A stretch of DNA of 33,858 bases. It comes from DASZIT01 sp035948855 (GTDB taxonomy: Bacteria; Actinomycetota; Acidimicrobiia; Acidimicrobiales; RAAP-2). The stretch covers positions 1 to 33,858 of the forward strand of contig DASZIT010000020.1 in the NCBI GenBank assembly GCA_035948855.1, given 5' to 3'. Numbering within the stretch: the first letter of the stretch is position 1; the number at the start of each line of letters is the position of its first letter. A program made the position numbers and the translations under genes. Positions 8,401 through 14,396 of this stretch are shown here, one piece after another. The notes under the pieces are model-generated. The model was not told where the DNA came from, did not search any database, and saw only the letters and a list, made by a program, of their open reading frames with translations.

Positions 8401-9091
8401 TGCCGGCTTCTTCGGCTCGATGGGCGGCCAGCCCCTCAACCGGCCAATCGTCGGCATGGCGGCCACGCCCGATAGCCAGGGCTACTGGCTGGTGGCCTCC
8501 GACGGTGGCCTCTTCGCCTTCGGGGACGCCGCCTTCTACGGCTCGATGGGCGGCCAGCCCCTCAACAAGCCCATCGTCGGCATGGCGGCCACGCCCGATG
8601 GCCACGGCTACTGGCTGGTGGCCTCCGACGGTGGCCTCTTCGCCTTCGGGGACGCCGCCTTCTCCGGCTCGATGGGCGGCCAGCCCCTCAACCAGCCCAT
8701 CGTCGGCATGGCGGCCACGCCCGATGGCCACGGCTACTGGCTGGTGGCCTCCGACGGCGGCCTCTTCGCCTTCGGGGATGCCGCCTTCTACGGCTCGACC
8801 GGTGGCCAGCCCCTCAATCAGCCGATCGTGGGCATGGCGGCCACGCCTGACGGCCGCGGCTACTGGCTGGTGGCCTCAGACGGTGGCCTCTTCGCCTTCG
8901 GAAATGCCGGGTTCTCCGGTTCGGGGGCCGGCTCCCCGTCGGCACCCTTCGTGGGCATCTCGGTGGACAAGGCGTCGGGGGGCTACTGGCTCATCGGGCA
9001 GCAGGGTGCGATCACCCCGTTCAATGCCCCGGTGGTCGGATCGCTGGCCACACCGCCGGCCAGTCCCATCGTCGGGTCGGCCGGCCAATAA
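2483..9091 (+). CDS. giant secreted modular protein: glycine-rich, Ig-like, MBG and propeller-type repeats
   Basis: About 2202 residues starting at the ATG at 2483, which has GAGGG six bases upstream. A downstream GTG at 2501, also with GAGG, is an alternative. Residues 1-40 form a signal peptide: a basic start, a long Leu/Val/Ala core, then SPAGAAA. Three glycine-rich modules (about 46-292, 393-632, 733-968) begin with FTVP.GVT or a variant and carry GGGASDVR..GT.L.NR.LV.GGGGG, the pattern of the ALK/LTK-type glycine-rich family. Two group-3 bacterial Ig-like domains separate them. Two MBG-like domains follow (about 969-1128), then nine putative-Ig repeats of about 92 residues (1129-1952), then five 42-residue propeller-like repeats (about 1960-2202). 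There is no LPXTG, C-terminal membrane segment or catalytic motif. The architecture suggests an exported adhesin or matrix protein; its partner is unknown. The gene ends 4 bp from the convergent GNAT gene. Confidence 0.85.
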   Translation: MIEVRRVTARVGAVTVLAVTLLLGAVGIVVAGVASPAGAAAVGTQVLTFSYSGAPSSFTVPTGVTSVTFDVSGAQGGTPTNTRTGTTSGNGGEAVVTSTVTPGAQYQIYVGGQNGYNGGGSGNNERPYGNGNSANGGGASDVRLGGTGLANRVVVGGGGGGAGDFGDAGGAGAGPNGGNGVGENNGGMIWNGGGGGTQSAGGAGGSCTNCNYGGSGGAVGQGGTGGVGYYLAGGGGGGGYFGGGGASGCDSSGACTGPGGGGGSSFGPSGTTYNNGAQSGNGSVVITFTGSLLPGVTLASSENLGLPGDNVTLTATVTPMPGSPTALGSGTVAFTDNGTAIAGCTGVAPASGTAVCHYVPGLAQVGANTIVATYSGDANYLANSASASLQLYQNRGQFNYTGGAQTFTVPASDTTAVFQLHGAQGGSITCITGSNPGAGGGSAVDTLTVTPGTTYQVNVGGSGNGAGGWNGGGAAGPGACSGNGGGASDVRTGGTALSNRVLVAGGGGAGAGGGGGAGGYPSGGDGGSSPYSGNGGGGGSQSAGGGGGGGGGGATGGGSGAAGTGGAAGTTSVSGNGAGGGGGGYYGGGGGGGGSGANGGGGGGGSSFGPAGTTFTNGDNSGNGSVSIFYNGGSNTTSSVLTSDNPSPALGQDVTLIDTVSVPAGSLPIAYTTGTVAFTDGGGPIAGCSSVAVNSSGVATCSYTLTTAGTHSIAAAFSGDTLFSSTNATLSVFVASYQFTFNETGSPQTYVVPGGVTALTFAAYGGQGSNSCSSGGLGGSAVSNVTVTPGQVFTFYIGGAGSGGSGGYNGGGNGGASAGYPIGTCYTPGGGGGGTDIRSGGTALSNRILVAGGGGGGSNGGGGSGGGTNGGNSSGGGGTQTTGGGAGSGFWANGGGGSSGQGGGGGGSSAPGAGGGGGGGGYFGGGGGGSDSSGGGGGGGSGFGPAGSVLTNGAQTGAGKIVVSLAPQYVLTATVTATQTYGGTPTYSVAYSGFVGGDGPGDIGGSATCSSVNISIPVGTPTLSGCSGLTSTKYYIVYTGGALTVSPAALTATVTGTQPVGGTPTFTPAYSGFVLGQGPSVVTGTLACTTSATASSPVGTGYTISNCSGLSSANYAIIYSYGTLTVQQSPSITSAAATTFTVGTSGTFTVTTGSRFPTAETISESGSLPSGVTLHDNGDGTATLAGTPATGTGKAYPFTITAANGVNPNATQSFTLTVNEAPRITSASATTFAVGTAGTFTVTTAHDFPAATTLSETGALPSGVTFVDNGNGTAKLSGTPAVGTGGSYPLVITAANGVSPAATLSFTLTVNEPVTITSPAAATLVAGKAGTFTVTTSHGSPTPTLTETGALPSGVTFLDQGDGTALLSGTPSAGTGGTYSLTVKATNGIGTAPTQTLVLTVNEAVVITSANSAGFTVGTPGTFAVTTAHHFPAATTLSETGALPSGVTLTDNGDGTASLAGTPAVGTTGIYPLTIFGSNGISPAAIQAFTLTVSQPPVITSATTTTFTVGSAGTFAVTSTAGFPVASAFSETGALPSGVTLTDNGNGTATLAGTPATGTGGTYPITITDSNGVLPDATQSFTLTVDEAPTVTSAATTLFGVGTAGTFTATTGHAFPAATTLTESGALPSGVTFTDNSNGTATLAGTPAAGTGGTYPIAIAADNGVSPAASQSFSLKISEAPVITSASTATLSVGQAGSFSVTTAATYPTPTLNVAGALPSGVTFTDNGTGNATLSGTPAAGSGGTYPLTITAGNGVSPAASQSFTLVVTEASTFTSASATTFTVGSAGTFSVTTGHGFPSAPTLGETGALPTGVTFTDNGNGTATLAGTPAAGSGGTYPLTFTAHNGSGPDATQSFALTVREAPSITSGAAATFIIRSPGTFTVTTGHAQPTSTLTETGALPNGVTFTDNGNGTATLAGTPASATNGTYALSIRASNGVGPDATQAFTFTVSQPASVPVWTVASDGGVFAFGNAGFFGSMGGQPLNRPIVGMAATPDSQGYWLVASDGGLFAFGDAAFYGSMGGQPLNKPIVGMAATPDGHGYWLVASDGGLFAFGDAAFSGSMGGQPLNQPIVGMAATPDGHGYWLVASDGGLFAFGDAAFYGSTGGQPLNQPIVGMAATPDGRGYWLVASDGGLFAFGNAGFSGSGAGSPSAPFVGISVDKASGGYWLIGQQGAITPFNAPVVGSLATPPASPIVGSAGQ
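2620..5383 (+). repeat. three glycine-rich coding modules (about 2620-3357, 3661-4375, 4681-5383)
   Basis: Each module is about 700-740 bp and is built on GGC/GGT/GGG codons. All three share the same plan: an opening beta-like segment ending in VP, an Ala/Ser-G-GGQG turn, a long Gly tract, a DVR/DIR..G..L.NR core, a second Gly tract with GGGGYFGGGG or GGGGYYGGGG, and a closing SSFGP or SGFGP followed by G..VTNGA.(S/T)G.G. The first and second modules, and the second and third, are separated by single Ig-like domains of about 100 residues. The modules look like duplicated copies that have since diverged. Confidence 0.8.
5866..8340 (+). repeat. nine tandem putative-Ig (He_PIG-like) coding repeats of about 275 bp
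   Basis: Nine consecutive units of about 91-92 codons begin near 5875, 6150, 6426, 6699, 6975, 7251, 7527, 7803 and 8077. Each follows the pattern ITSA..TTF.VG.AGTFTVTT, then ETGALPSGVTF.DNG.GTA.L.GTPA.GTGG, then YPLTI.A.NGVSP.ATQ.F.LTV. This matches the putative-Ig repeat family of bacterial surface proteins. Long stretches are also alike at the DNA level, so unequal recombination could change the repeat number. Confidence 0.85.
8369..8998 (+). repeat. five tandem 126-bp (42-residue) propeller-type repeats
   Basis: Units start at 8369, 8495, 8621, 8747 and 8873, exactly 126 bp apart. Each encodes VASDGG.FAFG.A.F.GS.GG, then PLN.PIVGMAATPDG, then GYWL. Units two to four are almost identical in DNA; the last is diverged (GAGSPSAPF replaces the usual segment). 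Such repeats are common at the C-termini of exported actinobacterial proteins and are thought to fold as beta-propeller-like blades; the fold is an inference here. Confidence 0.9.
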
Positions 9092-9095
9092 CGGG

Positions 9096-9425
9096 TCAGG
9101 CGGTCACCAGGTCGGCGTACTCGGGGTGCTGGCGTACGTAGTGGGCCACGAACGAGCAGCTGGGGACCACCGTCAATCCGACCGAGCGGGCGTGGTCGAG
9201 CGCGGCGGCCACCAACTCGCCCCCGAGGCCCTGCCCCTCCCACTCTGGTTCGACCTCGGTGTGGTGGATCTCAATCTTCCCCGGGCTCGGGCGGTAGGAG
9301 GCAATCCCGATCAGCCGGGCGTCGAGCCACAGCTCGTAGCGATGGTCGTCCGCGTTGAGGACGGTCTCGACCCAGCCGTCGTCGGTATCTCGACCCGCGG
9401 TATCGGGGGTGGCTTCGTCCGGCAT
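9096..9425 (-). CDS. small GNAT-family N-acetyltransferase (YjdJ type)
   Basis: 109 residues, matching the short single-domain GNAT class often called YjdJ-like. The acetyl-CoA loop is EPEWEGQGLGGEL, with the Q-x-x-G-x-G/A pattern reduced to QGLGG. Downstream, VVPSCSFVAHYVRQHPEYADL is the typical end of this family. The upstream IEIHHTEV strand is the usual 'HTEV' segment before the loop. The first 20 or so residues are acidic and probably disordered. The acceptor substrate is not predictable. It converges on the giant secreted gene with a 4-bp gap and is divergent from the alpha/beta hydrolase at 9565. Confidence 0.88.
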   Translation of the reverse strand: MPDEATPDTAGRDTDDGWVETVLNADDHRYELWLDARLIGIASYRPSPGKIEIHHTEVEPEWEGQGLGGELVAAALDHARSVGLTVVPSCSFVAHYVRQHPEYADLVTA

Positions 9426-9564
9426 GGCTTGCCCTCCGTGGCTCGTCGCTGAGATTTCGGCTGACGGCCGGCACCGTCAGTACGACCCTACCCAGCCGAG
9501 GTGCCGGGTACGCCGGCCTTCCCGTAACGTCGGGCAGCACAAGGGTGCACCAGGAGGTGGCGAC

Positions 9565-10485
9565 GTGACGACCGAACCGGCACACGACTACGACGAGTTC
9601 TCGATGTTCGCTGACAACGCGTCCGAGGTCGGGCTCCCCTGGAAGGGGAATCCGGTGGTACGACGCGAAACTGTCGAGGTCGCCCCCGGACGCAACCTCA
9701 GCGCCCTGGTCTGGGGCACCGAGCCAGCTGGGTTGGTGCTGATCCACGGCGGCGGGCAGAACGCCCACACCTGGGACACCGTGGCCCTGGCCCTCGACCG
9801 CCCGCTGGTGGCCATCGACCTCCCCGGCCACGGTCACTCCGACTGGCCCGGTGATGCCCGGGCCCTCGAGCCCGCCCTCCTGGCCGACGACGTGGCCGTG
9901 GCCATCCGCCAGCTGGCCCCGGAGGCCCGGATGGTGGTGGGGATGTCGCTCGGCGGGATCACCGCCATGGCTCTGGGCGCCCGGCATCCCGAGCTGGTGC
10001 CGAGGCTGGTGCTGGTCGACGTGACCCCGGGGGTCGACAAAGAGAAGAGCTCGGACATCCGGGCGTTCCTGGCCGGGCCGGAGTCGTTCACCAGCTTCGA
10101 CGAGATCCTCCAGCGGACCATCCAATTCAACCCGACCCGGACCGAGTCGTCGCTCCGGCGGGGGGTGCTCCACAACGCGGTGCAACGGGACGACGGCACC
10201 TGGACGTGGCGCCATCAGCTCGGCCGGCCGGCCGGCTCCTCGGGTCTCCACATCGAATCGGTGGAGTTCGGTTCGCTGTGGGACGACCTCGGGAGCATCA
10301 CCGCACCCACCTTGCTGGTGCGCGGTGCGCTGTCGCCGGTGGTCGACGACGCCGACGTGGCGGAGTTCCGCCGCCGGCGTCCCGACGCCGAGGTCCTGGT
10401 GGTAGAAAAAGCCGGGCACAGCATCCAGGGAGACCAACCCCTGGAGCTGGCCCGGATACTCGGCAGCTTCCTGAATGCAGGCTGA
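9565..10485 (+). CDS. alpha/beta-fold hydrolase
   Basis: 306 residues from a GTG at 9565, chosen because AGGAGG lies seven bases upstream; the open frame extends further but without a ribosome site. Canonical motifs are HGGGQNAHTWD at about 61-71 (oxyanion loop), DLPGHGHSDW at 85-94, the nucleophile elbow GMSLGG with Ser128, and a late histidine in KAGHSIQGD (His285). The acid of the triad is uncertain: Asp152 (LVDVTP) or one of Asp261/262. There is no signal peptide. The family covers esterases, lactonases, C-C hydrolases and peroxidases, so the substrate is open. Its stop lies 3 bp from the stop of lon, which runs the other way. Confidence 0.88.
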   Translation: MTTEPAHDYDEFSMFADNASEVGLPWKGNPVVRRETVEVAPGRNLSALVWGTEPAGLVLIHGGGQNAHTWDTVALALDRPLVAIDLPGHGHSDWPGDARALEPALLADDVAVAIRQLAPEARMVVGMSLGGITAMALGARHPELVPRLVLVDVTPGVDKEKSSDIRAFLAGPESFTSFDEILQRTIQFNPTRTESSLRRGVLHNAVQRDDGTWTWRHQLGRPAGSSGLHIESVEFGSLWDDLGSITAPTLLVRGALSPVVDDADVAEFRRRRPDAEVLVVEKAGHSIQGDQPLELARILGSFLNAG

Positions 10486-10488
10486 GCC

Positions 10489-12876
10489 TTAGGCGGCAGA
10501 GCCCACCAGCTCGCCGGGCGCGTCGCCGAGTACATCGGCGACGGTGTCCGGCCCGTCCAGCGCCGCGGTGAGCACGTCACCGATCTCGGCGGCCAGATGG
10601 AAGATCATCTGGTCCCGAACCACTTCGGGCACATCCTCGAGGTCCGGCCCGTTACGGGCAGGAAGCACCACCTCGGTGAGCCCGGCCCGGTGGGCGGCGA
10701 GCACCTTCTGGCGCACACCCCCGATGGGCAGGACCCGACCTTGGAGGGTGACCTCCCCGGTCATGGCGACCGTCGACCGCACCGGAACGCCCCGGAGCAG
10801 GCTGACCAGCGCGGTGGTCATGGTGACCCCGGCTGACGGCCCGTCCTTGGGGGTGGCCCCGGCGGGAACGTGGACGTGGAACCGCTTGCCTTCGAAGACG
10901 TGGCTGTCGATGCCCAACTCGGTGGCGTGGGAGCGGACGTAGGAGAGGGCGATTTCCGCCGACTCTTTCATCACGTCACCCAACTGACCGGTCAGCGTCA
11001 GGCCTTCCGGCCCGTCGTTCACCGATGCCTCGACGTAGAGCACGTCGCCACCGACTCCGGTGACGGCCAGCCCGGTGGCGACACCGGGCACCGCGGTCCG
11101 ATCAGCGGCTTCGAAGAAGAAGCGCGCCCGACCCAACCAACCGGTGACATCCTCGGCATCGACGGTGACCGGTGCGGTCTTCTCGCCGGAGGCGATCTGG
11201 GTGGCCACCTTGCGCAGCAACCTTCCCAGCTCACGTTCGAGCGTTCTGACCCCGGCCTCACGGGTGTAGTCGCCCACCACCTTGCGCAGGGCGTCGTCGG
11301 TGATGACGACCTCGTCGGGACGCAGCGCCGAGCGCTCCAGTTGACGGGCAACCAGATGGTGTTTGGCGATGGCCACCTTCTCTTCCTCGGTGTAGCCGTC
11401 CAGCCGGATGATCTCCATCCGGTCCAGCAGCGGGCCGGGGATGGTGTCGATCATGTTGGCGGTGGCGATGAACAGGACCCTCGACAGGTCCAGCTCGACT
11501 TCGAGATAGTGGTCACGGAAGGTGTGGTTCTGGGCCGGGTCGAGCACTTCGAGCAAGGCCGAAGACGGGTCGCCGCGATAATCGGCGCCCAGCTTGTCGA
11601 CCTCGTCGAGGACGATGACCGGGTTCATGGTCCCGGCTTCGCGCAGGGCACGCACCAACCGTCCCGGCTGGGCACCGACGTAGGTACGGCGGTGTCCCCG
11701 GATCTCAGCCTCGTCGCGCACGCCACCCAGGGCGACCCGGACGAAGGAGCGGCCCAGGGCGCGGGCCACCGACTCACCCAGCGAGGTCTTCCCCACTCCG
11801 GGCGGACCCACCAGGGCCAGGATGGCGCCACTGCCCCGTCCGGTCACTTCCTTCAGGCCGCGCTCGGCCTGCAGTTTGCGCACGGCCAGGTGCTCGAGGA
11901 TGCGTTCTTTCACATCATCGAGACCGTCGTGGTCCTCGTTCAGGTTGCGGGCGGCCTCTTCGATGTCCAACCGGTCGTCGGACAGCTTGCCCCAGGGGAG
12001 CTCCAGCACGGTGTCGAGCCAGGTACGGATCCAACCGTTCTCCGGATTCTGCTCACTGGTGCGCTCGAGCTTGCCGATCTCCCGCTCGACCGCCTTGCGG
12101 ACGGCCTCGGGCAGCTCGCGGTCCTCGATCGCCTTCCGGTAATCGTCGGGAGCTTCCTCGCCGTCGGGGTTGATCTCCCCCAACTCCTTGCGGATCGACT
12201 CCAGCTGGCGCCGTAGCAAGAACTCCCGCTGCGTCTTCTCCATGCCTTCCTCGACGTCGGTCTTCACCCGCTCGCGCAGGGTGATGTCGGCCAGCACCTC
12301 TCGGGCCCAGCCGAGGACCAGCCGCAGCCGGTCTTCCACGTCGATGGTCTCCAGCACCTGGACCTTCTGCTCGAGGGTCAGGTCGGGGGAGTACCCGGCC
12401 ACGTCGGCGATCCGACCGGCACCGGTGACGTCTCCCAGACGCTCGGCGAACCGGCCCGCGCCGCGGCTGACCAGAATGTTCTCCATCACCGCCCGGTACT
12501 CCCGGGCCAGTTCATTGACCCCATCGGAGGGGGTGGGCTCTTCGATGACTTCGACCTGGACCCAAAGGGCCCGGCCGGTCCCCGGCACCGCGGTGCCCAA
12601 GGTGGCCCGCTCGATGCCGCGCACCGCCACTGCCTGCATCCCGCCCGGCAGCTCGCCGCTCTCCATGACTTCGGCGATGACGCCGACGCTGGAGTAGCGC
12701 CCGTCGATCAGGGGGACGATGACGAACTGGCCGCCGGCCAGCTCGGCCGCCTCAACCGCGGCCCGCGCCTCGTCGGACTCGAGCCCCATGGTGAAGACCA
12801 TCCCGGGCAGCACGACCCCCGAGGTGAGGGGAAGCAAAGGCAAATTCTGATTGATTTCTGGAACGGTCTTTTCCAC
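10489..12876 (-). CDS. lon: ATP-dependent Lon protease (LonA)
   Basis: 795 residues, full length for LonA. An N-terminal substrate-binding region (about 10-200) is followed by a helical linker and an AAA+ module with Walker A GPPGVGKTS (357-365), Walker B VIVLDE (420-425), and a C-terminal protease domain. That domain has the Ser-Lys dyad: KDGPSAG with Ser681 and Lys724 in GGVRQK, 43 residues apart as in E. coli Lon. It degrades misfolded and short-lived regulatory proteins in the cytoplasm. The start is GTG at 12876, with TTGGAG five bases upstream. A HAIR-like inverted repeat 60-80 bp upstream predicts heat-shock control by HspR. Nothing appears truncated. Confidence 0.97.
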   Translation of the reverse strand: MEKTVPEINQNLPLLPLTSGVVLPGMVFTMGLESDEARAAVEAAELAGGQFVIVPLIDGRYSSVGVIAEVMESGELPGGMQAVAVRGIERATLGTAVPGTGRALWVQVEVIEEPTPSDGVNELAREYRAVMENILVSRGAGRFAERLGDVTGAGRIADVAGYSPDLTLEQKVQVLETIDVEDRLRLVLGWAREVLADITLRERVKTDVEEGMEKTQREFLLRRQLESIRKELGEINPDGEEAPDDYRKAIEDRELPEAVRKAVEREIGKLERTSEQNPENGWIRTWLDTVLELPWGKLSDDRLDIEEAARNLNEDHDGLDDVKERILEHLAVRKLQAERGLKEVTGRGSGAILALVGPPGVGKTSLGESVARALGRSFVRVALGGVRDEAEIRGHRRTYVGAQPGRLVRALREAGTMNPVIVLDEVDKLGADYRGDPSSALLEVLDPAQNHTFRDHYLEVELDLSRVLFIATANMIDTIPGPLLDRMEIIRLDGYTEEEKVAIAKHHLVARQLERSALRPDEVVITDDALRKVVGDYTREAGVRTLERELGRLLRKVATQIASGEKTAPVTVDAEDVTGWLGRARFFFEAADRTAVPGVATGLAVTGVGGDVLYVEASVNDGPEGLTLTGQLGDVMKESAEIALSYVRSHATELGIDSHVFEGKRFHVHVPAGATPKDGPSAGVTMTTALVSLLRGVPVRSTVAMTGEVTLQGRVLPIGGVRQKVLAAHRAGLTEVVLPARNGPDLEDVPEVVRDQMIFHLAAEIGDVLTAALDGPDTVADVLGDAPGELVGSAA

Positions 12877-12935
12877 TGTTGCTCCAATCGCTACAGCTAC
12901 CTCTCGTAACTGTTGCTATGTAAACAGACTGGAAA

Positions 12936-12956
12936 TCTGAGTATTCCCGACTCAAG
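12936..12956 (-). promoter_or_regulatory. HAIR-like inverted repeat (HspR operator) upstream of lon
   Basis: On the plus strand the site reads TCTGAGT-N7-ACTCAAG. The actinobacterial HAIR consensus is CTTGAGT-N7-ACTCAAG. The right arm is perfect, the left arm matches at five of seven positions, and the spacer is exactly seven. It lies 60-80 bp before the lon start, in the gap that must hold its promoter. HspR repression of lon through HAIR is established in Streptomyces; applying it here is inference. Confidence 0.7.
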
Positions 12957-12979
12957 TTCATTTCCGGGCCCGCCCAGGC

Positions 12980-13348
12980 TCAGATGAGGGTGCCGAGGGC
13001 CAGTCCGGCGACCGCGGCGCCCAGCCCGGCCACCACGCTGACCAGGATGTTTGCCAAGGCGGTGGCCACCCCGTCACTGCCCAGCAGTCGGAAGGTGTCG
13101 TAGGAGAAGGTGGAGAAGGTGGTGTAGGCGCCGATCAGGCCGGTCCCGATCACCGTCACCCAGTCGGCCGACAAGCCGTGGTGGAGGGCGGATCCGGTGA
13201 GAAACCCCAGGACCAGGGAGCCGGTGACGTTGATGACCAGGGTGCCGTAGGGGAAGTCGGAGGCGACCTTCCCCTGGACGTAGCGGTCGACCAGGAACCG
13301 GAGGACGGCCCCGGCCGCCCCGGCGACCATCAGGCCGGCGATGATCAC
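12980..13348 (-). CDS. crcB: fluoride ion channel CrcB/FluC, second copy
   Basis: 122 residues with four predicted membrane helices and the Fluc signatures: GAAGAVLRFLVDR near the start, YGTLVINVTGSLVLGF (the conserved Asn in TM2), and GAYTTFSTFSYDT, the TM3 break with the phenylalanine/threonine track that lines the fluoride path. Fluc channels sit in the inner membrane and let cytoplasmic fluoride leak out. The GTG start (13348) overlaps the upstream crcB stop in a GTGA overlap, implying translational coupling. A longer upstream reading frame exists but is out of register with the family. In species with two adjacent crcB genes, the products are thought to form antiparallel heterodimers. 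Confidence 0.93.
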   Translation of the reverse strand: MIIAGLMVAGAAGAVLRFLVDRYVQGKVASDFPYGTLVINVTGSLVLGFLTGSALHHGLSADWVTVIGTGLIGAYTTFSTFSYDTFRLLGSDGVATALANILVSVVAGLGAAVAGLALGTLI

Positions 13349-13821
13349 CCGCCCGACCCCGGGTCGGCGTCGGGATCGGCGCTCAGGAGGTGGTCGGGCT
13401 CCACCCGGCCGCCCCGGGCCACCAACACCCCCAGTCCCACCGCAGCCAGGCCGGCGGCCAGCGAGGCGAAAACATAGACGATGCCCACCGCCGGATGGCC
13501 GAGCTGGACCCGGCGGACGGCCTCGACGGTGAAGGTGGAGAAGGTGGTGAACCCGCCGCAGAACCCGATGACCGCGAAGGGGCGCAGGTAGCGGGTGGGT
13601 GACCACCGCTCGACGATCATGGTTAGGACCACACCCAGCAGGAAGGAGCCGGCGACGTTGACCGCGAAGGTGGCCCACGGGAACCCGTTCACCGATTCGA
13701 CCACGGCTCGGCTCACCCCGTAGCGGGCCAGGGTGCCGAGGGCGCCACCGGCGGCGATGGCCACGATGCGAAGGCCCGGGGCGGACACCAACTCGGGGGT
13801 GGTCCTGGTCGGTGCGGGCAC
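13345..13821 (-). CDS. crcB: fluoride ion channel CrcB/FluC, first copy
   Basis: 158 residues from a GTG at 13821, selected because AAGGAG lies five bases upstream; the frame is open further but that part would run through the riboswitch. Family signatures are GGALGTLARYGVSRAV, WATFAVNVAGSFLLGV with the conserved Asn, and GFCGGFTTFSTFTVEA. Four membrane helices are predicted, with a short N-terminal extension and an acidic/Gly tail (DPDADPGSGG). It is the first gene of a two-gene fluoride-resistance operon whose leader carries a fluoride riboswitch at 13856-13906, so expression should rise when fluoride accumulates. Confidence 0.93.
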   Translation of the reverse strand: MPAPTRTTPELVSAPGLRIVAIAAGGALGTLARYGVSRAVVESVNGFPWATFAVNVAGSFLLGVVLTMIVERWSPTRYLRPFAVIGFCGGFTTFSTFTVEAVRRVQLGHPAVGIVYVFASLAAGLAAVGLGVLVARGGRVEPDHLLSADPDADPGSGG

Positions 13822-13855
13822 AGGTTCTCCTTCCGGGGTCACGACAAGTGGTTTC

Positions 13856-13906
13856 CGGTAGGAGCCATCAGCCGTCTCCGGCGGTTGCGGCGAGCCCCAT
13901 CGCCGA
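13856..13906 (-). ncRNA. fluoride riboswitch (crcB motif)
   Basis: Read on the minus strand, the segment opens with GGCGATGGGGCTCGCC: a stem GGCGA/TCGCC around loop TGGGGC. GCAACCGCC follows, then a GCCG-GAGA-CGGC hairpin with a GNRA-type loop, then TGATGGCTCCTACC. The first loop (GGGGC) can pair with GCTCC near the 3' end, with one G-U pair, giving the defining pseudoknot. These elements are in the order and spacing of the known fluoride riboswitch. It ends about 35 bases before the crcB start, whose AAGGAG lies just beyond. Whether the switch acts on transcription or translation is not clear from sequence. Confidence 0.93.
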
Positions 13907-13951
13907 GGGTCAGTGTAGAGCCGCGGGAGGCGCAGGTGGCAGGATGCGGAG

Positions 13952-14353
13952 GTGGAGACGCAGCTCATCGGGGTGGACACCTCGAGCCGGCAGGTGGCCG
14001 ATCTGACCGGCGCGGTGGTCTCGTTCTGCGCCGGGAAGGGCGACGGGCTGGTTCACGTGTTCGCCCCCCACGCCACCGCCGGGGTGGCCCTCATGGAACT
14101 GGGCTCCGGCTCGGAGTCGGACCTGATCGAGGCCATCGGGCACCTGCTCCCTCGCGATGACCGGTACCGGCACCGGCACGGCTCCACCGGTCACGGCGCC
14201 GACCACCTGCTCCCGGTGTTCATCAGCCCGTCGATGGTGCTGCCGGTGTTCGACGGGACCGTCCAGCTCGGCACCTGGCAGTCGGTGGTGCTGGTGGACA
14301 CCAACGACGACAACCCGCACCGGACGGTGCGCCTCAGCTTCGTGGCCGGTTGA
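13952..14353 (+). CDS. YjbQ-family protein (UPF0047)
   Basis: 133 residues, the standard size of the UPF0047/YjbQ family. Diagnostic segments are HVFAPHATAGVALMEL, a His-rich middle (DDRYRHRHGSTGHGADHLL), the SPSMVLPVFDGTVQLGTWQ core, and LVDTNDDNPHRTV at the end. Members form small beta-barrel trimers and have been reported to have weak thiamin-phosphate synthase activity; the physiological role is not settled. The start is a GTG at 13952, with AGGA several bases upstream. It is divergent from the crcB operon and its promoter must lie in or beside the riboswitch region. Confidence 0.88.
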   Translation: METQLIGVDTSSRQVADLTGAVVSFCAGKGDGLVHVFAPHATAGVALMELGSGSESDLIEAIGHLLPRDDRYRHRHGSTGHGADHLLPVFISPSMVLPVFDGTVQLGTWQSVVLVDTNDDNPHRTVRLSFVAG

Positions 14354-14396
14354 GCCCAAGCTCATGACCGCCCGGCAACGCCCGGGCTGAGGACCC

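Noticed and set aside
4067..8731. A 4.6-kb open reading frame antisense to the giant secreted gene
   Set aside because: It mirrors the repeats of the sense gene, is rich in Gly/Arg/Glu/His without family motifs, and has no promoter or ribosome site. Long antisense frames are expected opposite GC-rich repetitive genes.
8369..8998. CRISPR-like array
   Set aside because: The units are contiguous 126-bp coding repeats in frame, with no spacers and no cas genes.
14354..14396. Terminator between the YjbQ and DHA2 genes
   Set aside because: Only short C/G complementary runs with long loops are present; such matches are common at this GC content.
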